A DNA stretch of 64,000 bases. Source: Schistocephalus solidus (lineage: Eukaryota; Platyhelminthes; Cestoda; Diphyllobothriidea; Diphyllobothriidae). Positions 46,838-58,528 of the stretch are shown piece by piece. How positions within the stretch are numbered: position 1 is the first letter of the stretch; every line of letters starts with the position of its first letter. Location of the stretch: positions 1 to 64,000 of the forward strand of contig WEDG01005431.1 of the NCBI GenBank assembly GCA_017591395.1, written 5' to 3'. The notes below the pieces were generated by a model, which did no database searches, had not been told where the DNA came from, and saw only the letters and a program-made list of their open reading frames with translations. Both the position numbers and the translations under genes were made by a program.

Positions 46838-47206
46838 TAAATTAGTCTCGTCTATTCCCGCTTTCTTTTCAGGTTGCCGTACATGGTCCAATTAGATGTG
46901 TCGGTTAATGCATGAGCTATCTGAGAAAATGGCCTCTTAAAATTTCGGCCTTTCTTAGATGGACAAGAGGTAACCATGTGGGTTTTGTCCCAAGCAAATT
47001 TGTCTCAAGTTGCTATGCATACGCTAGAAATTGGACACAAATTCGCTTGGGACAAAAACCCACATATTTGCCTCTTGTCAATCTTAGAAAAGCCGAGAAT
47101 TTTTAGAGGCCATTTTCTAAAATAATTTATGCATCAAACGACCCATAGAATTGGACCACGTGTTCGGCAACCTGAAAGAAAGCAGAAACAAGCGAGACTA
47201 ATTTTG
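46838..47206. repeat. 369-bp near-perfect inverted repeat (palindromic element)
   Basis: The left arm (46838 to about 47015) and right arm (about 47030 to 47206) are inverse complements with scattered mismatches. Matching pairs from the outside in are AAATTAGTCTCG with CGAGACTAATTT, CAGGTTGCCG with CGGCAACCTG, AGGCCATTTTCT with AGAAAATGGCCT, and GGGTTTTGTCCCAAGC with GCTTGGGACAAAAACCC. The spacer is about 15 bp. The layout is that of a foldback or MITE-like element. I see no clear target duplication. Confidence 0.8.
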
Positions 47207-47209
47207 ACT

Positions 47210-47870
47210 AAATGTTCACGCTAAAAGATCAGTTGAGCAGGGGGTCAGATTGTCTACCCTCTATTTCACTAGATGAGTCCATGGAACAGTTCATACGTAA
47301 TTTGCTTATCATCTATTCTCAGATCCTTCCCTTTATTTCGAGTGCTTTATTTCGAACCTTTTCATTAAATCTGTGGAAATGTAGAGCGGAAGTTGCAACA
47401 CAGCCACATTTGGTCTATTAAGTTTATATTTACAACAATATTTTGTTTTCAGCAGGCGTGTTTATGTTTTGATAAAAATCCAATTTGCATTAAGAAAGGC
47501 ATATCTGTATAGTTTTCTATACAAATCTAGGTTTTTTTGCGGTCTTTGGTTTAGAATTAGGATAGATTCAGGGGCTAGCCATTGCGGCCGACAAACTGAC
47601 TGTTGGCTTTGAGTGAGTTGATTGTTATTAGTATGGTTGTGGATAAAGTTGTAGGCTTTTGGTTTTTTTATCTTTGGAGTTTCGGTTTCGCAGATAGAGA
47701 TTTGAGTTTGAAGTTTCAATAACCATTGCGTACATTTTTCAATAATTCGATAACTCGATACTTTAATATATTAATATTTTTTCATATATTATTAAATGAT
47801 TATAATGAACATTGTTCTTTCGTTAAATGTTCAGGAAAGAAATCGCTAAGCCATCGATAACTACACTAGT
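47210..47870. repeat. ~620-bp direct repeat, copy A
   Basis: Landmarks shared with copy B (48645-49265) occur in the same order and spacing. They are GATGAGTCCATGGA, TATTCTCAGA, AATTTGCATTAAGAAAGGCA, ATTGCGTACAT, CAATAATTCGATA and AATGAACATTGT. No coding domain is visible. The repeat begins next to the palindromic element. Confidence 0.75.
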
Positions 47871-48644
47871 TTGCTTTGCCTTTCATAGCGATAGTTACCT
47901 GTTTTTTGCTAAAGCTTTTTAGTCAAATAGCCTTTAATTTGACGGATCTACGATTCCTTAATTACTATTGGATGACGTTCCATAATAAGTTGTATGTTAG
48001 AGTAAGTATTGTCGTTATCAAACGTGTATATTTTTATCTTCCAGAAGTTAAGCTTAGGTCAACATATTTTAAATGAACGGGGTGACTGCTATTTCGGTAT
48101 CCTGCTTAGGTACCCCCATCACGGGAACTGCACAATTAATCTATACTATCATGATAAAGTTATTTAGATCCTTAGAATGTGAAAATAATATTCCTTCGGA
48201 AACATATCTGGTTTACCCTACAAACTATGCCGCATTTGATATTTACTCGAGTCAATTGACAGCTGAAATTCTGATTTTTTCTATTGTTTCTATCGCAGGA
48301 AGTACGCAATGACAAAAAAACATAACTTATTAATTGTATCAGGTCCATTACCCTGAAAGCAGCTTACTTAAACTGCTTCCAATGCAATTTTTGCAACATT
48401 TATATCTGGAAAATATTGACCTGGTATTCATGCGCCTGCCGATGTTTAGACCAAAACAAAGTGAAACTACGCTAAACAAATTAAGTAAATATTGAGGTAG
48501 CCAGTGAATGAAAATGCATTCAGGTCAAACCACTTGAGTTTTAACAGAATTTACGCTGCAAGAGATTTGGTTTTTTTATGTATCTACATGTTCTGGGAAT
48601 CAGTATGATGAGTCGCTTCAGGTGCTCAGAACGGGACTACATTT
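47871..48644. other. No gene recognised (spacer between direct repeats)
   Basis: AT-rich spacer between the two repeat copies, with no recognisable domain in any frame. Confidence 0.45.
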
Positions 48645-49265
48645 TCCACCTTAAAAGGTCTGTGGAGCCCAGGGGTCTTCGAGTCTATCGTTCTATTTAA
48701 CTAAATGAGTCCACGGAGCCGCTCATTCGTATATTCTCAGAGCTCTCCCTCGTTTTTGAGCGCTATTCATTTTGACCTTTTCTTGGATTCGCCGGAACGT
48801 TAGCTAAGTAAAACACACGGTGGATATCGCACCGCAGCCAAATTTGCTCTTGTGTTTATCTTTTATAAAATCCATTTGCTATAAGAAAGGCACGTTGGTA
48901 TGGTTTCCATACAAATCCAGTTTCCTATTTATGGTCGATGTCTTAATTTTAGTTTTAGGGTTAAAGTATGGGTTAGCAATTGCGGTAAATGCAGTGATTG
49001 TGGGCTTTAATATTGTTTTGAGAAGGGGATTGTTGATTAAGTTTTAACCTGCTTGTTTTAATGTTTGGATTTTAAGGTTTCGCAGAAAGGTAGTTGAGGT
49101 TAAAGTTTCACTAAACATTGCGTACATATTAAAAAAATCAATAATTCGATAGATAAAGATACAAATATATTTTTCAAAATATTATTAATGTATAAAAATG
49201 AACATTGTCTATTCGTTAAACCTTTTGTGAAATATTTGCTAAAACATCAATAACTTTTTACTAGA
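48645..49265. repeat. ~620-bp direct repeat, copy B
   Basis: Collinear with copy A at 47210-47870. It shares AAATGAGTCCACGGAG, ATTTGCTATAAGAAAGGCAC, CATACAAATC, ATTGCGTACAT, CAATAATTCGATA and AATGAACATTGT. The copies differ by many substitutions and small gaps, so the duplication or pair of insertions is old. Confidence 0.75.
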
Positions 49266-49721
49266 CTTCTTGTGAAAAATCTGCTAACCCATACAATTTT
49301 CTAAAATCGTGTTTATTTTAACAGCCTAAATGTAATCGAATTCCCTTATTGTACAATTCAATATTTTCTCCCCAATTACCATGATCCCCACTCATAACAC
49401 CCCTATATACCACCCTATTCCTTATTACCTGAACTCTGACTTGGATTGTGTCATTGTGGCTACGTTTTGGATCCCGCGGAAAACTTCTGAGCGGTGGCTT
49501 CTTAGTTTTGCTCCTCAGGACAACATGGATTTGCCTGCTGTTTACCTACCGAGAATAATTCAACCGATTTGTATCCCACTTTCTCAGATTCAGCTGTGAG
49601 TAAGGGCTACAAACAGAAGCGTTTTTTTACATTTTGAAAAAAAGTGACCTGTCCATGGGTTTCATAAAGGAAACTATGACGAGACATTTTTCTTAAAAAA
49701 AGTAAGTCCAGACCACCTGCG

Positions 49722-49722
<1 letters not shown>
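49266..49722. other. No gene recognised
   Basis: Short frames only. It lies between the direct repeat and the (TA)n tract. Confidence 0.45.

Positions 49723-49771
<49 letters not shown>
49723..49771. repeat. (TA)n microsatellite
   Basis: An uninterrupted TA run of about 49 bp. On its right side it abuts the 3' end of the minus-strand PLE nuclease fragment. Confidence 0.97.
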
Positions 49772-49773
<2 letters not shown>

Positions 49774-50245
49774 CGAAGAAAAGAAGGTCTTTGGGAAACA
49801 ATGACTCACTTCGATGGGCAGTAGCCAACAATACGCGTTTTATCCCATGCAAATGTTTGCCCTAGATTCTTGTGTATGCACGGCAACTTAAGACAGGTTT
49901 TCCCTTCTCTTGACAGCCAACTGATGTTCGTGTAGGCGTGTAGAGACTGATTTTCCTGTTGGGCCGCAATACACAACATTAGAACTGTTACATGGGATTT
50001 TGTAAACGGCTTCTTTTTTATCAAAAAAGCCAACCTTATCCTTAGGGTGTACAAGCTGGTTTCGAGTTGTAGTCGTGGGTTTGTGCGACACGTAAATTTT
50101 TTTCTGCCGCAGGTGTCTTTCAACGAGTTACGACACGTACTTAATGTATGGAAGTGTTTGCCAATTTTTTATTGCGGGACGAGCATATTCAATAGCCAGA
50201 TCGATGAGTCCCACACTAATATGATTGATATTCTTAAACATAACA
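49772..50245 (-). mobile_element. Penelope-like element fragment: connector and GIY-YIG nuclease
   Basis: The minus strand starts in the connector (IEYARPAIKNWQTLPYIKYV, then ELVERHLRQ-type residues and YVSHKPTTTTRNQLVHPKDK). It continues into the nuclease: EAVYKIPCNSSNVVYCGPTG and STRLHEHQLAVKRRE. After one frameshift it ends KTRIVGYCPSKVSHCFPKTF at the (TA)n tract. The RT is missing. It is the best-kept representative of this PLE subfamily's 3' end, and the 44.4-44.8 and 46.6 kb remnants can be aligned to it. Confidence 0.7.
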
Positions 50246-50255
50246 GACAGCACAG

Positions 50256-50440
50256 TGGGCCAGTTGCTCATTGGTAGAGCGTTTGACTCAATTACCACGA
50301 GTCCCGGGTGCGCAACGCAGGAGATACACACCGGAGATTTGCTTAAACAGGCTGACAACGGTTAATAAGCCAGAACCTGTCATTATGTTCTTCAATGTCT
50401 TTGTCTTTGCCTTTTGATTATTTTTCTTGGTCTGCCGGCC
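50256..50440 (+). mobile_element. tRNA-derived SINE, diverged
   Basis: It begins GGGCCAGTTGCTCATTGGTA then GAGCGTTTGACTCAATTACC, a tRNA-like A box and anticodon-side sequence. A degraded B box (GAGTCCCGGGTGC) follows. The tail has ACACCGGAGATTTG, GGCTGACAACGG and TTAATAAGCCAGAA, matching the 17.6 kb SINE. It is inserted next to the truncated 5' end of the minus-strand PLE. Confidence 0.5.
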
Positions 50441-51159
50441 TACCACTACATATATATGTAAGCATATACATCTATTGAATAGCTGAGGTAGAGTGCATTC
50501 CGAGATCATAAAATGAAAAAGAAAGCTCGCTGGAAAAATCGAGTTGTTCTCATGAATTTTTAAAGTTGCTGTCGCAATCACATCATTGAACAAAAATGAA
50601 CAGAGGATAACGTGAAATGGCCAGATAAGATTAGTTTGTGTGACAAGACAGACACGGACAGATAAGCAGCTGGCGTGAAAGGGGGGCACATATTTATGGT
50701 AGTATTTGGGCCGAAAGAGGGAAGCGGAATTATTAGGGCTCCTCATGTCGGAGTGGAAGGGAGATGACAAGTTAATGTGACTCCAGATGGTGAACTTAAC
50801 GGTCGTCGTTGCGGCATGGGGCAGATGTAAGCGCGCCAATTTTGGAGGAGTCAGAATATTCAGTTGTGATTTGCCATGTGTGATGGCATCGTTTCTGCAT
50901 GCGACGCTATTCCGAGTAAAAGACCCTATACCCAAATAGCGGTTAAAACTGGCATTAAAGTTAACTCATACAACACATTTCTTAGGGCATTTATAACTCA
51001 TGAGACCTTTCCAATCCGTGACTCAGGCAAGACTTCGTTAACCTGGAATTTTAGTTGTAGAATGGAAGATTAACATTCCGTTTGGCCTTCGAGTTCCAAT
51101 TTAGACTCCTCCGTTAACAGTCGCCCGACCAATGGGTGCATTTAATATTGGTGGCATTT
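50441..51159. other. No gene recognised
   Basis: A 215-codon minus-strand open frame crosses this area (50935-50288) but overlaps the SINE and shows no domain or coding texture, so I do not call it. Confidence 0.45.
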
Positions 51160-51645
51160 GACAGATTAGCGCGTCAGATTGTTAACAGTGAGGAAAATGC
51201 ACAAAGATGTTGACCTCACGAACTCCCCCACCCACACACAAGACATTTCGACCGTATACTTCACGGAAGGGTGGTGCGGGAACGGTGATTTGCATGTGAT
51301 TTAGTTTTTAGTGATAGTAGACTTGCGAGCATCTACCGCACGCTCTCCTCCTCTCCAACCTGAGCTCGGTGTCATGAGAGAGTCAGAAAAAAACCAGAAA
51401 TGGGAGAGGGCGGAGGTGGCTGGCACGGCCGGAGCCACCCCTGGGCGTACAAACACACCTGGTTCGGATCCCACGCAGTGGGATTGTCATAAAGGCCACA
51501 TTAAGAAGGAGCCATTGCAGCCTGACTCTCAGTCCACCAGTCAGCCACTCAAGAAAAAACACACATTGGTCTGATTACGCTGTGCGAGTGTTCCCGTCAG
51601 TTGGCAACCTTCTAAGCCACGGCCTTCAGCGCACCGTGATAGTAG
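51160..51645 (-). mobile_element. RTE-like LINE 3' UTR fragment
   Basis: The minus strand carries the terminal LINE sequence from CTATCACGGTGCGCTGAAGG at 51645 down to the common 3' end near 51245. It shows GCCGTGGCTTAGAAGGTTGC, CCATTGCAGCCTGACTCTCA (plus strand near 51510) and TGAGCTCGGTGTCATGA. A second short LINE piece (GCGCGTCAGATTGTT) lies at 51165-51240. Confidence 0.7.
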
Positions 51646-53085
51646 GTCCTCGTCAAAAGATACGAACGCCCTTTTGATTGCTTGCATTCCTCGCATGACG
51701 GTGTTTGCAGCCTTATGCAATGCAATTACGGCTTGTGATTGTTCTATATCCAACACCGAGGTCTCTACGTGGACGTTCAATGGGCATTTGCATGTAGATC
51801 AGATCATACATCTTCCGACAAAGGTAGCAATAAGCGGTATAAATTCAAATATACTAGAATTTAGTCCAACTACGGGCCGAATATATGTTGGGAAGGCCGG
51901 TGCTGAAGTGACCTGACAGCCGCATGCCACTGGAATGTGTGAGTGACAAGAGACGAATGTGTTAGGCAAACACATTTGGCATATTTCCCATCGCAAGAAA
52001 GCCAAGATACAGAACGACAGGGTACTATGATCTTGGGACTTGGCCGGCAGATGAACCGAAATAAAACAGAACCAGTGAATTACACCACCACGTTCAAGCA
52101 AGGGGGCTCAAATTAAAGCTATCATATTTCCCCTACCAGTTACTAATGGGAAATATCCTGCACCGTAGGGAACCAGACTATTATTTTTCCATGCAGAGAA
52201 CCGGATTTGCTATATCCGATGATACCTATAACCTGACATAAATCCGGTAGGTTTATTTTAATTTGTTACTGATTGCCACGCCCGAGAGTGCTGTGGTAGC
52301 GTTGGTGGTGGTGATGAAAGCCTTTCCTACGACGGTGTATATTCCTTAAATAAACCGAAAATACATTAAGTTCATGGGTAAATGATGGAGCGGTAGACTT
52401 GAAAACGCTTAATGTCTAGTAATCCAGGTATGAACTCGAGATCTCCAAGCTGTGGAGTTATATATGAATGGCTGATGGTGAACAACATGGCAGAAAATGG
52501 GAATCGTGCTCCATTTTGGCACTTCATTCTGCATTATTATCCACATATGAGCACACTAGTTCCCTATCCTCACCATTTGCATTAGAAGTACTCTCAAAAT
52601 GGAACCTGGACAACAACATATGGTAGAACACAACACGCGCCTGAACTGTTGAACGTAACTGGTTCTTCTTAATTGCACTTCGGCGTATACTCTGAAACAG
52701 AGCGATACAGCAAACCGGAACCACGCGAGTTTAATTCGAAAGCCAGGGTATATCACTGCATGCAAATCTCAACTGGCTGAAGATTCTCAATCTCAACTGA
52801 CTTGACATGAGCCCACTAATGCAGTGGTTGGAGCCTAGCAAGGCAATCAACTGACTATAAATCCGACATTGATGCTGTTATGTACTAGAAACACACGAGA
52901 AACAAACGATACCATTAAAAAGCACGAGCGATGCTTCTGCTTGGATCACAAGCAAGACTCACATTGTCACTCAAACTATATTGCCTTCTTCGGCCCCGTG
53001 CAATGCGGAATGTATTTATGCAAATAAGAATGGTTAGTCAATAAAAGGGTTGTGGAAGATGAGATGATCACGGGGCATGGTGTTT
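51646..53085. other. No gene recognised
   Basis: About 1.4 kb with short frames and no recognised element. Confidence 0.45.
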
Positions 53086-53087
53086 AT

Positions 53088-53130
53088 TGGCCTGAAATTT
53101 CGGATTCTCTCTCGAACCAATCATCAGTTT
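53088..53130 (-). ncRNA. Hammerhead-like hairpin (copy 5), solo PLE end
   Basis: The minus strand has CUGAUGA (53121-53127), UU, then GGUUC against GAAUCC with a bulge, GAAAU and TTTCAGGCCAATAAA. The core box is intact but the cleavage triplet is lost. It is isolated from any PLE coding sequence. Confidence 0.4.
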
Positions 53131-54035
53131 CTTAAGCTGCTCTATGATTATGAGTTTGCCTGAGAATCCTAATCCTCAGGTCAATAACCATCAGGTCCTG
53201 ATGATAGTCTCTCCTTCTTATGAGTTACTTCCTGGAACTCGCCTGTTCATTTCTATCACTGTCTATGTTTTTCTTTTCATTAATTGCGTTAGGCGGTATT
53301 ATCTGCAGCTCCTATGTTATGCATTGTAAAGGGCATTTCAAAACAAATATCGTCAGAATTCAAATGCAAGTGAATTTTGTCTCAGAGTGCCGATCTAACC
53401 CATCCCGAGGCAATTGAAATTAATTATTTTATGTTTAACCTGGTTAACTGCTCAACAGTTATCAGGGATGGCCCTAAGTAAAAAAGGTCAGTTAATATAG
53501 GCCCACCTCGATAATCTCATGTCACTTCGCAAAAATTAAAAGATAATACCGACTAAGCCAGGTAAGTGTTCAGAATTTATGGATAAAATAAATTAAGAGA
53601 TTACATACACCTAATACGTATCGGAGGCCATCAGCCGCTTTCTCATGCCACTTGGAAACGCACAAAGGCCGAAGGCCACCATTCGGCGTCAGGCAATGAG
53701 ACCAAAGGACCCCATGACGCGGAAAATTGCGGGGAAAGTAATTACGTCAGAAAAAACCAAAGACTGCATCGGACGCGAATTTCCAAACAAGCGGCAGCAG
53801 TGTGGTGAAATGATGCCAATTTTCATATCATGGCTCATTCCGAAAGAAGAGGCCACAAATTCAAGTTCAACAAAGCCCAAATACTCGTCACGTGTTGCTT
53901 GAGTTAACGTTTATAGGCTTTCAGTCCATTAACGAGTGCACTGATCTACCCTACCCATATTCTGTGCTGAAAATCAGTTTGGGCAGAGCAATCGGCCACT
54001 CAGGACGCGCTCATACGAACACATTTTCCAACGCC
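53131..54035. other. No gene recognised
   Basis: An 85-codon plus-strand frame (53645-53902) is Lys/Arg-rich and unrecognised. I see no splice-supported gene here. Confidence 0.45.
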
Positions 54036-54205
54036 AGTACTCTGTCTTGACACCGGGCTCAGGTAGGGAAGGAGGAGAGAGTGCGGTAGCTGCAGAGCAA
54101 GGCTACTATTAGTTCAAACGAATTCAATCGCAAGTCACCGTCCCTGCACCATCTGGTGTGGAGCAAACGGTGGACCTCGTCAAAATTGACGATCGAACTG
54201 TCATA
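54036..54205 (+). mobile_element. LINE/SINE family 3' tail
   Basis: The fragment runs from CTGTCTTGACACCGGGCTCA through GAGAGTGCGGTAGCTGCAG and GCAAGTCACCGTCCCTGCAC to ACGATCGAACTGTCA. It is the last 170 bp shared by the LINE and the SINE, so the parent cannot be told apart. Its similarity to the 25.0 kb copy is high. Confidence 0.75.
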
Positions 54206-55140
54206 TGGCACACAGTCATGTAACCTACATTTTTAACATAATGAATAAAAATAAAAAAACCATATTATCAAACGGGCAAACGCATGGTTTAGTTCTAGTA
54301 AGACCCTCGATGCAGAAATCGCTCACATCAAAACTCTCTTACGTAAATCTAGGTAACCTACCTGCTTCTTTCAAACGCTTATGGCTTAAATAACGGACCA
54401 TGCTGTTCCCATAAATCCGGTATTGCATCCATACTCTTTAAGGTTGACAAAATATAAAACACCATAAAGAGAATGCTGCGCTGCACCACGGAAGAACATG
54501 CAAGGAAAGATGAGCTTGACTTTAGCAGTCCTATTAGAAGCCTGTTAATCAACTGCGCAAAGGATAATTTGCCGTTGCACTAAAAACCAACTTGTGTTCA
54601 TGAATTCACATGTAACTGCAGCTACAGGCATATTCGGCGAACGCTAGGCAATTAGCAAACGGGGCCGCTAAGCATTTGCCTAACTGGCTATTTCAACAAG
54701 AAATAATTTACCTGGCTCTTCAATTACTATATATCGTAACCGATTTCTCTTACTTATTCCCATAACATTTATTTACTTTCCAATGTTTTAGAGTCCCGTT
54801 TTTCATTAAGTTATGCTTTGCAGTAAATCTGACCCATATCATTATGCATTGTCATTCTCTGCAAAGTCAAAGAAACTGTTTGCTTCTATTCCTTATCTTT
54901 CTTCTGCAAACTTAGGTTGCAGTTGCTAAGCGGTCGCGAATTGTTTCAACCCAATAACGGCTGCTGCGTACGCCTGTTTTAAATTCATGACCGGAAAAAG
55001 TGTTTTAAATTAAATTTTACCCGTTTTTTATAGTTTTACGGTTAAGGATGTTTTGTATGACTTTTTACGTGGGAGTTTGAGCGCCTGCTTATCGAAAATA
55101 GTTGATCTTGCGATAAATGTCAGGACTTTTAAACATTTAA
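54206..55140. other. No gene recognised
   Basis: AT-rich sequence with only short frames. Confidence 0.45.
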
Positions 55141-55345
55141 ATGGCCTAAACTACCACAAACCCTACCACAAACTAAAGTTTAAACTTAATCTTAGAGCCT
55201 GATATATCCTAAGCCCTAACTGTGCAGTTATCGTTAACCCAATGCATAACCCCTGTGATAATCCTGAATTTATCGTAAACCCTGACCTTAAACTTAACCT
55301 TAAATCTAACCGTACGCCAAATTATAAACTTTAACCTTGATCAAA
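55141..55345. repeat. Degenerate telomere-like tract (CCCTAA-related)
   Basis: Repeated short phrases such as AAACCCTA, AAGCCCTAACT, GTTAACCC, TAAACCCTGACC and CTTAACCTTAAA occur about every 6-15 bp. They look like decayed CCCTAA/TTAGGG arrays. No intact run longer than about two units remains. Confidence 0.5.
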
Positions 55346-58195
55346 AACGTAATTCCTCCAGTTCTTATTGCAAAGCTGTGATGTTTGGTTCCTCTACCCC
55401 TGTCCATTAATATGGTCGTGAACGTCATCTTTACCACATTAGTTAACTAAAATAACTAAATGAACCTAGAATTTCCTTTCATTTATACAGCTTGCAGCAG
55501 TGGTGCATAGACCGCGGATACATATTAAAAAAATACACTCTATAGGCAGATTTTATGCTATTTCTATTTGTCGTATTGTGTTTCTTTTCATGCCTTTTGA
55601 CGAAAGTGTATTGACATATAAAACCACGTGAGGAATGCACAGACTATATCGTTAGATCATAAGTAATTTACGAAGTATGAAGTAAAATGTATTATTCGTT
55701 TTAAGTAGACCCAGATTTTTATAATTTTATAATTGGCGCAACACCAGTGACCAGGATCACAAGTTTTCGGGTGAAAATCATATCCCTGGGCTATGTTGTT
55801 TACCGTAAGTGCGGCCCTAGGTCCTTCGTTTATGGACATGCTCATCTTTCCCTACCAAACGATAACTAAGCGTTTTTCAAGCCCATAAATTGGCAGTAAA
55901 TGGCAAGTAGTGTTCCAGTTACCTTTAAAATTACTGACCATGTCAGTGAAACAAGAGTTAATGACATGGTTTAGGCGTCGCTTGAATTCTCATGGCTTAC
56001 TACAACAGTCACAGTCACCGATGTGGCCAATGAAAGTTTGTATTGGTCATTAATAATTAAGTAGCAACTGCAAATAAAAATGCGAAAACAATCTGATCGC
56101 TTGGCCTATGCCATCTATTTACACGGCACTACAAAAACTGAGAGATACCCACTTATCCGCTGTAAATAAGCAAATACTTTGATACAGTCCATGGCTGAAA
56201 TACAACGCCCCTTTCCCTCTCTCAAGTTCCTTAAAGGACGAGACCAAACGGTTGCATTTGAAGGAGCATCCATCAGAAGACATCTTGGTTTTGACAACGA
56301 AGAGCCTTTAATGTCACGTATCCTACTCATTTTTTAAATTAAATCGAAATAGAAAATATTTTCAATAATAATAAAATCAAACTCGTATGCCTATGATAAA
56401 TAAAACACTGAACGTACTGGTTAACAAATATTTATATCTTCTTCTTTCACATTAATTATTATGCTAGTATAATCTTGAGGTTGGTAGCTACAAACAGTGT
56501 TGAAAATGAAACATCAGTTTTCAGCTTTGTATAATGCACCACCAAAATAACTGCACCATTTGGAATTTTAAGTTCGGTTGATAACATAAATCTATATCCC
56601 ACATACACAAATAATTAACCGCTGTTAATACTCTGAATAATGTCCTTTAATTCGGCGATTGCAGGCTGTATTCGCATCCTTATTTCAAAGCAGGAATTCC
56701 TGGTGCCACTAACGTCGCGAAATACACTTTTGTACATAATGGCCACGAGATTGTTAGTAATCCTCGTTCTCACAAACCGAATGCCTTCTTGGGATGAGGT
56801 GTTATATCACTGACATTTTATGATTCACACTTTTCAAACTTTTTAGTGATTTACACTTTTTCGGAATTTAACAGAGTATATACTTGAAGTTTGGTTTTTC
56901 CGAGAAATCTGACGATGTCGCTGAATACAGATTTCAGCTGGAATTTCAGGGGCACTGAAATTGAAATATCGCGTTGATGTGATGCAGATGCATGCGATGA
57001 AGAGCTATTCGTGGAAGATCAAACAATTGTTTGATGACCGATGACGTCCGTCCTGTAAAGCGTGGTGCATCGCATTTGGCATGCCCTTGGGGGAAAGCTC
57101 ATTAAAATTGGGAGGAACTGCGTATCATTTGAGTGTTTGCTGCTAGGACACTTGCATTCAGCTGTCTTTTCCCGCATTAGGGGATGTTGTTGAGCATTTT
57201 TTAAAGACAACTGCAGTGTATGCTACCCGTGCTGTCTATAGATGACGTCAGCTGATTGTCATCCATCAATTTACGACTTTTGCCCCATGCCATATGTGCC
57301 GCAGTGTCCCTTTGACTCCTAACTGTTGCGGTCTCCTTTTTTCAGTGCGAATCCGCACTGTGGCCAGTCTCCTTTTGGTATACATAAACGTTCTCCTGCA
57401 CAGACGTTCAGCTGCGAGATCAAGAGGATTGAGTGCAGTTATTATATACGTTGCACGCAGACCAAGTATCCATGTTTGATAAATCTCCCTTCGTGACAAG
57501 TGCAGAATAATTGCAGCTATCACATTGCCTATCATTACCAACGCTTCTTGTTGAACACATCGTTTTACATTCGTTTCCTTTATCTGCGGGTGCATTCAAA
57601 TTCTCTACATTTTTGAATCCTTCTACGTCAACGTTGACATCCTACTTCTCCTCCTCTTCAAACACCGTCTACCCTTGAGCTTTCTCCCCTTTTTCTGACA
57701 CCTTCTGAATGGCCTGCAGCTGCGGAATAAATCGGCGGTCTCAAGATAGGTATCCAGTTCGGTATCCAGTTATTTCTCTGAACCATTTGTTTACGCTTCT
57801 GAGCTCTCATCTTGTACGGAATGCTGTCTTCATGGATAAAGTCGGCAACAGAAGAAGCAACGGTTATAGGGTGTGGGAACCAATCAGCTATTAGTGATGC
57901 AGTTATGCAGGTGCTTGCGCACAGTTCTGTACGCCGACTTCAGACCGATTCATAATTTTAATTGCGTTCTCCGAAGAAGCACAGTCTTCAATAAACACTT
58001 AAATTGTCTTGCATTCGGCACCTTTGATTGCCTTGGCGGCTGCGATGTTAAACTTTTGTGCCATTTCGAAATTTTTCGCACACAGCTTTCCTTTTCAGAG
58101 AACCGGAGTGACGATTTTCCCTCGAAACTTGCGCATTTAGAATGACTGGGTTGAGCAGATCATGGAAAATCAACGGCCCTTTCGTCTTCACGACA
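55346..58195. other. Long stretch with no recognised gene
   Basis: Nearly 2.9 kb of mostly AT-rich sequence. Open frames up to about 109 codons (57266-57595, minus) have no recognisable domain. Confidence 0.5.
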
Positions 58196-58525
58196 GAGGT
58201 ATTCGCGTAGTGATTTGCATCTCACCTGGATTAGTTGCGTCACCAACTGTGAACGGTTGGTTCTTGCACAATGGTTGTTGCCAGTTTTTGAAGATATGCG
58301 ATTTTCCGTTTTTCAGGTTCCTCAACCCTCGTTACCGCTGCGTAAATAAAGTGCTATTCGTTGACGTATTAAAGTATCTGTTGATGAATGAACACCGATA
58401 TCTAACGGGACTCATTCGTCCCGTTAAGCTTTGTTACCCACGGGGCTAGGGTTCCAGCCTCGGGTGATGTACCACCTGCAGTTGGGTAAGACTGCCTGAT
58501 GACGGTTTATGAGCCAGAAATGGCC
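58196..58525 (+). repeat. ~330-bp repeat with SINE-like tail, copy A
   Basis: It matches the minus strand of 59970-60300. Shared phrases in order are GGTTGGTTCTTGC, CAATGGTT, AGATATGCG, TATTCGTTGACGTAT, TCTGTTGATGAA, AACGGGACTCATT, TTCCAGCCTCGGGTGATG and CTGATGA...AGCCAGAAATGGCC. The last part is the CTGATGA/GAAA tail of the 17.6 kb SINE. Confidence 0.75.
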
Positions 58526-58528
58526 AAA

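Noticed and set aside
46417..46891. Open frames containing long Ile-Tyr repeats
   Set aside because: They are translations of the (TA)n microsatellite and not proteins.
47210..49265. Direct repeats as LTRs of one retrotransposon
   Set aside because: The 775-bp interior has no gag, pol, primer-binding site or polypurine tract, and the repeats lack TG...CA ends.
50288..50935. 215-codon minus-strand open frame
   Set aside because: It crosses the tRNA-derived SINE and has no domain, no coding texture and no splice support.
53645..53902. 85-codon basic plus-strand frame with a RPKDP-like phrase recalling the PLE connector
   Set aside because: The nuclease residues that should follow (YxIPC, HEHQ) are absent, so the likeness is too short to call.
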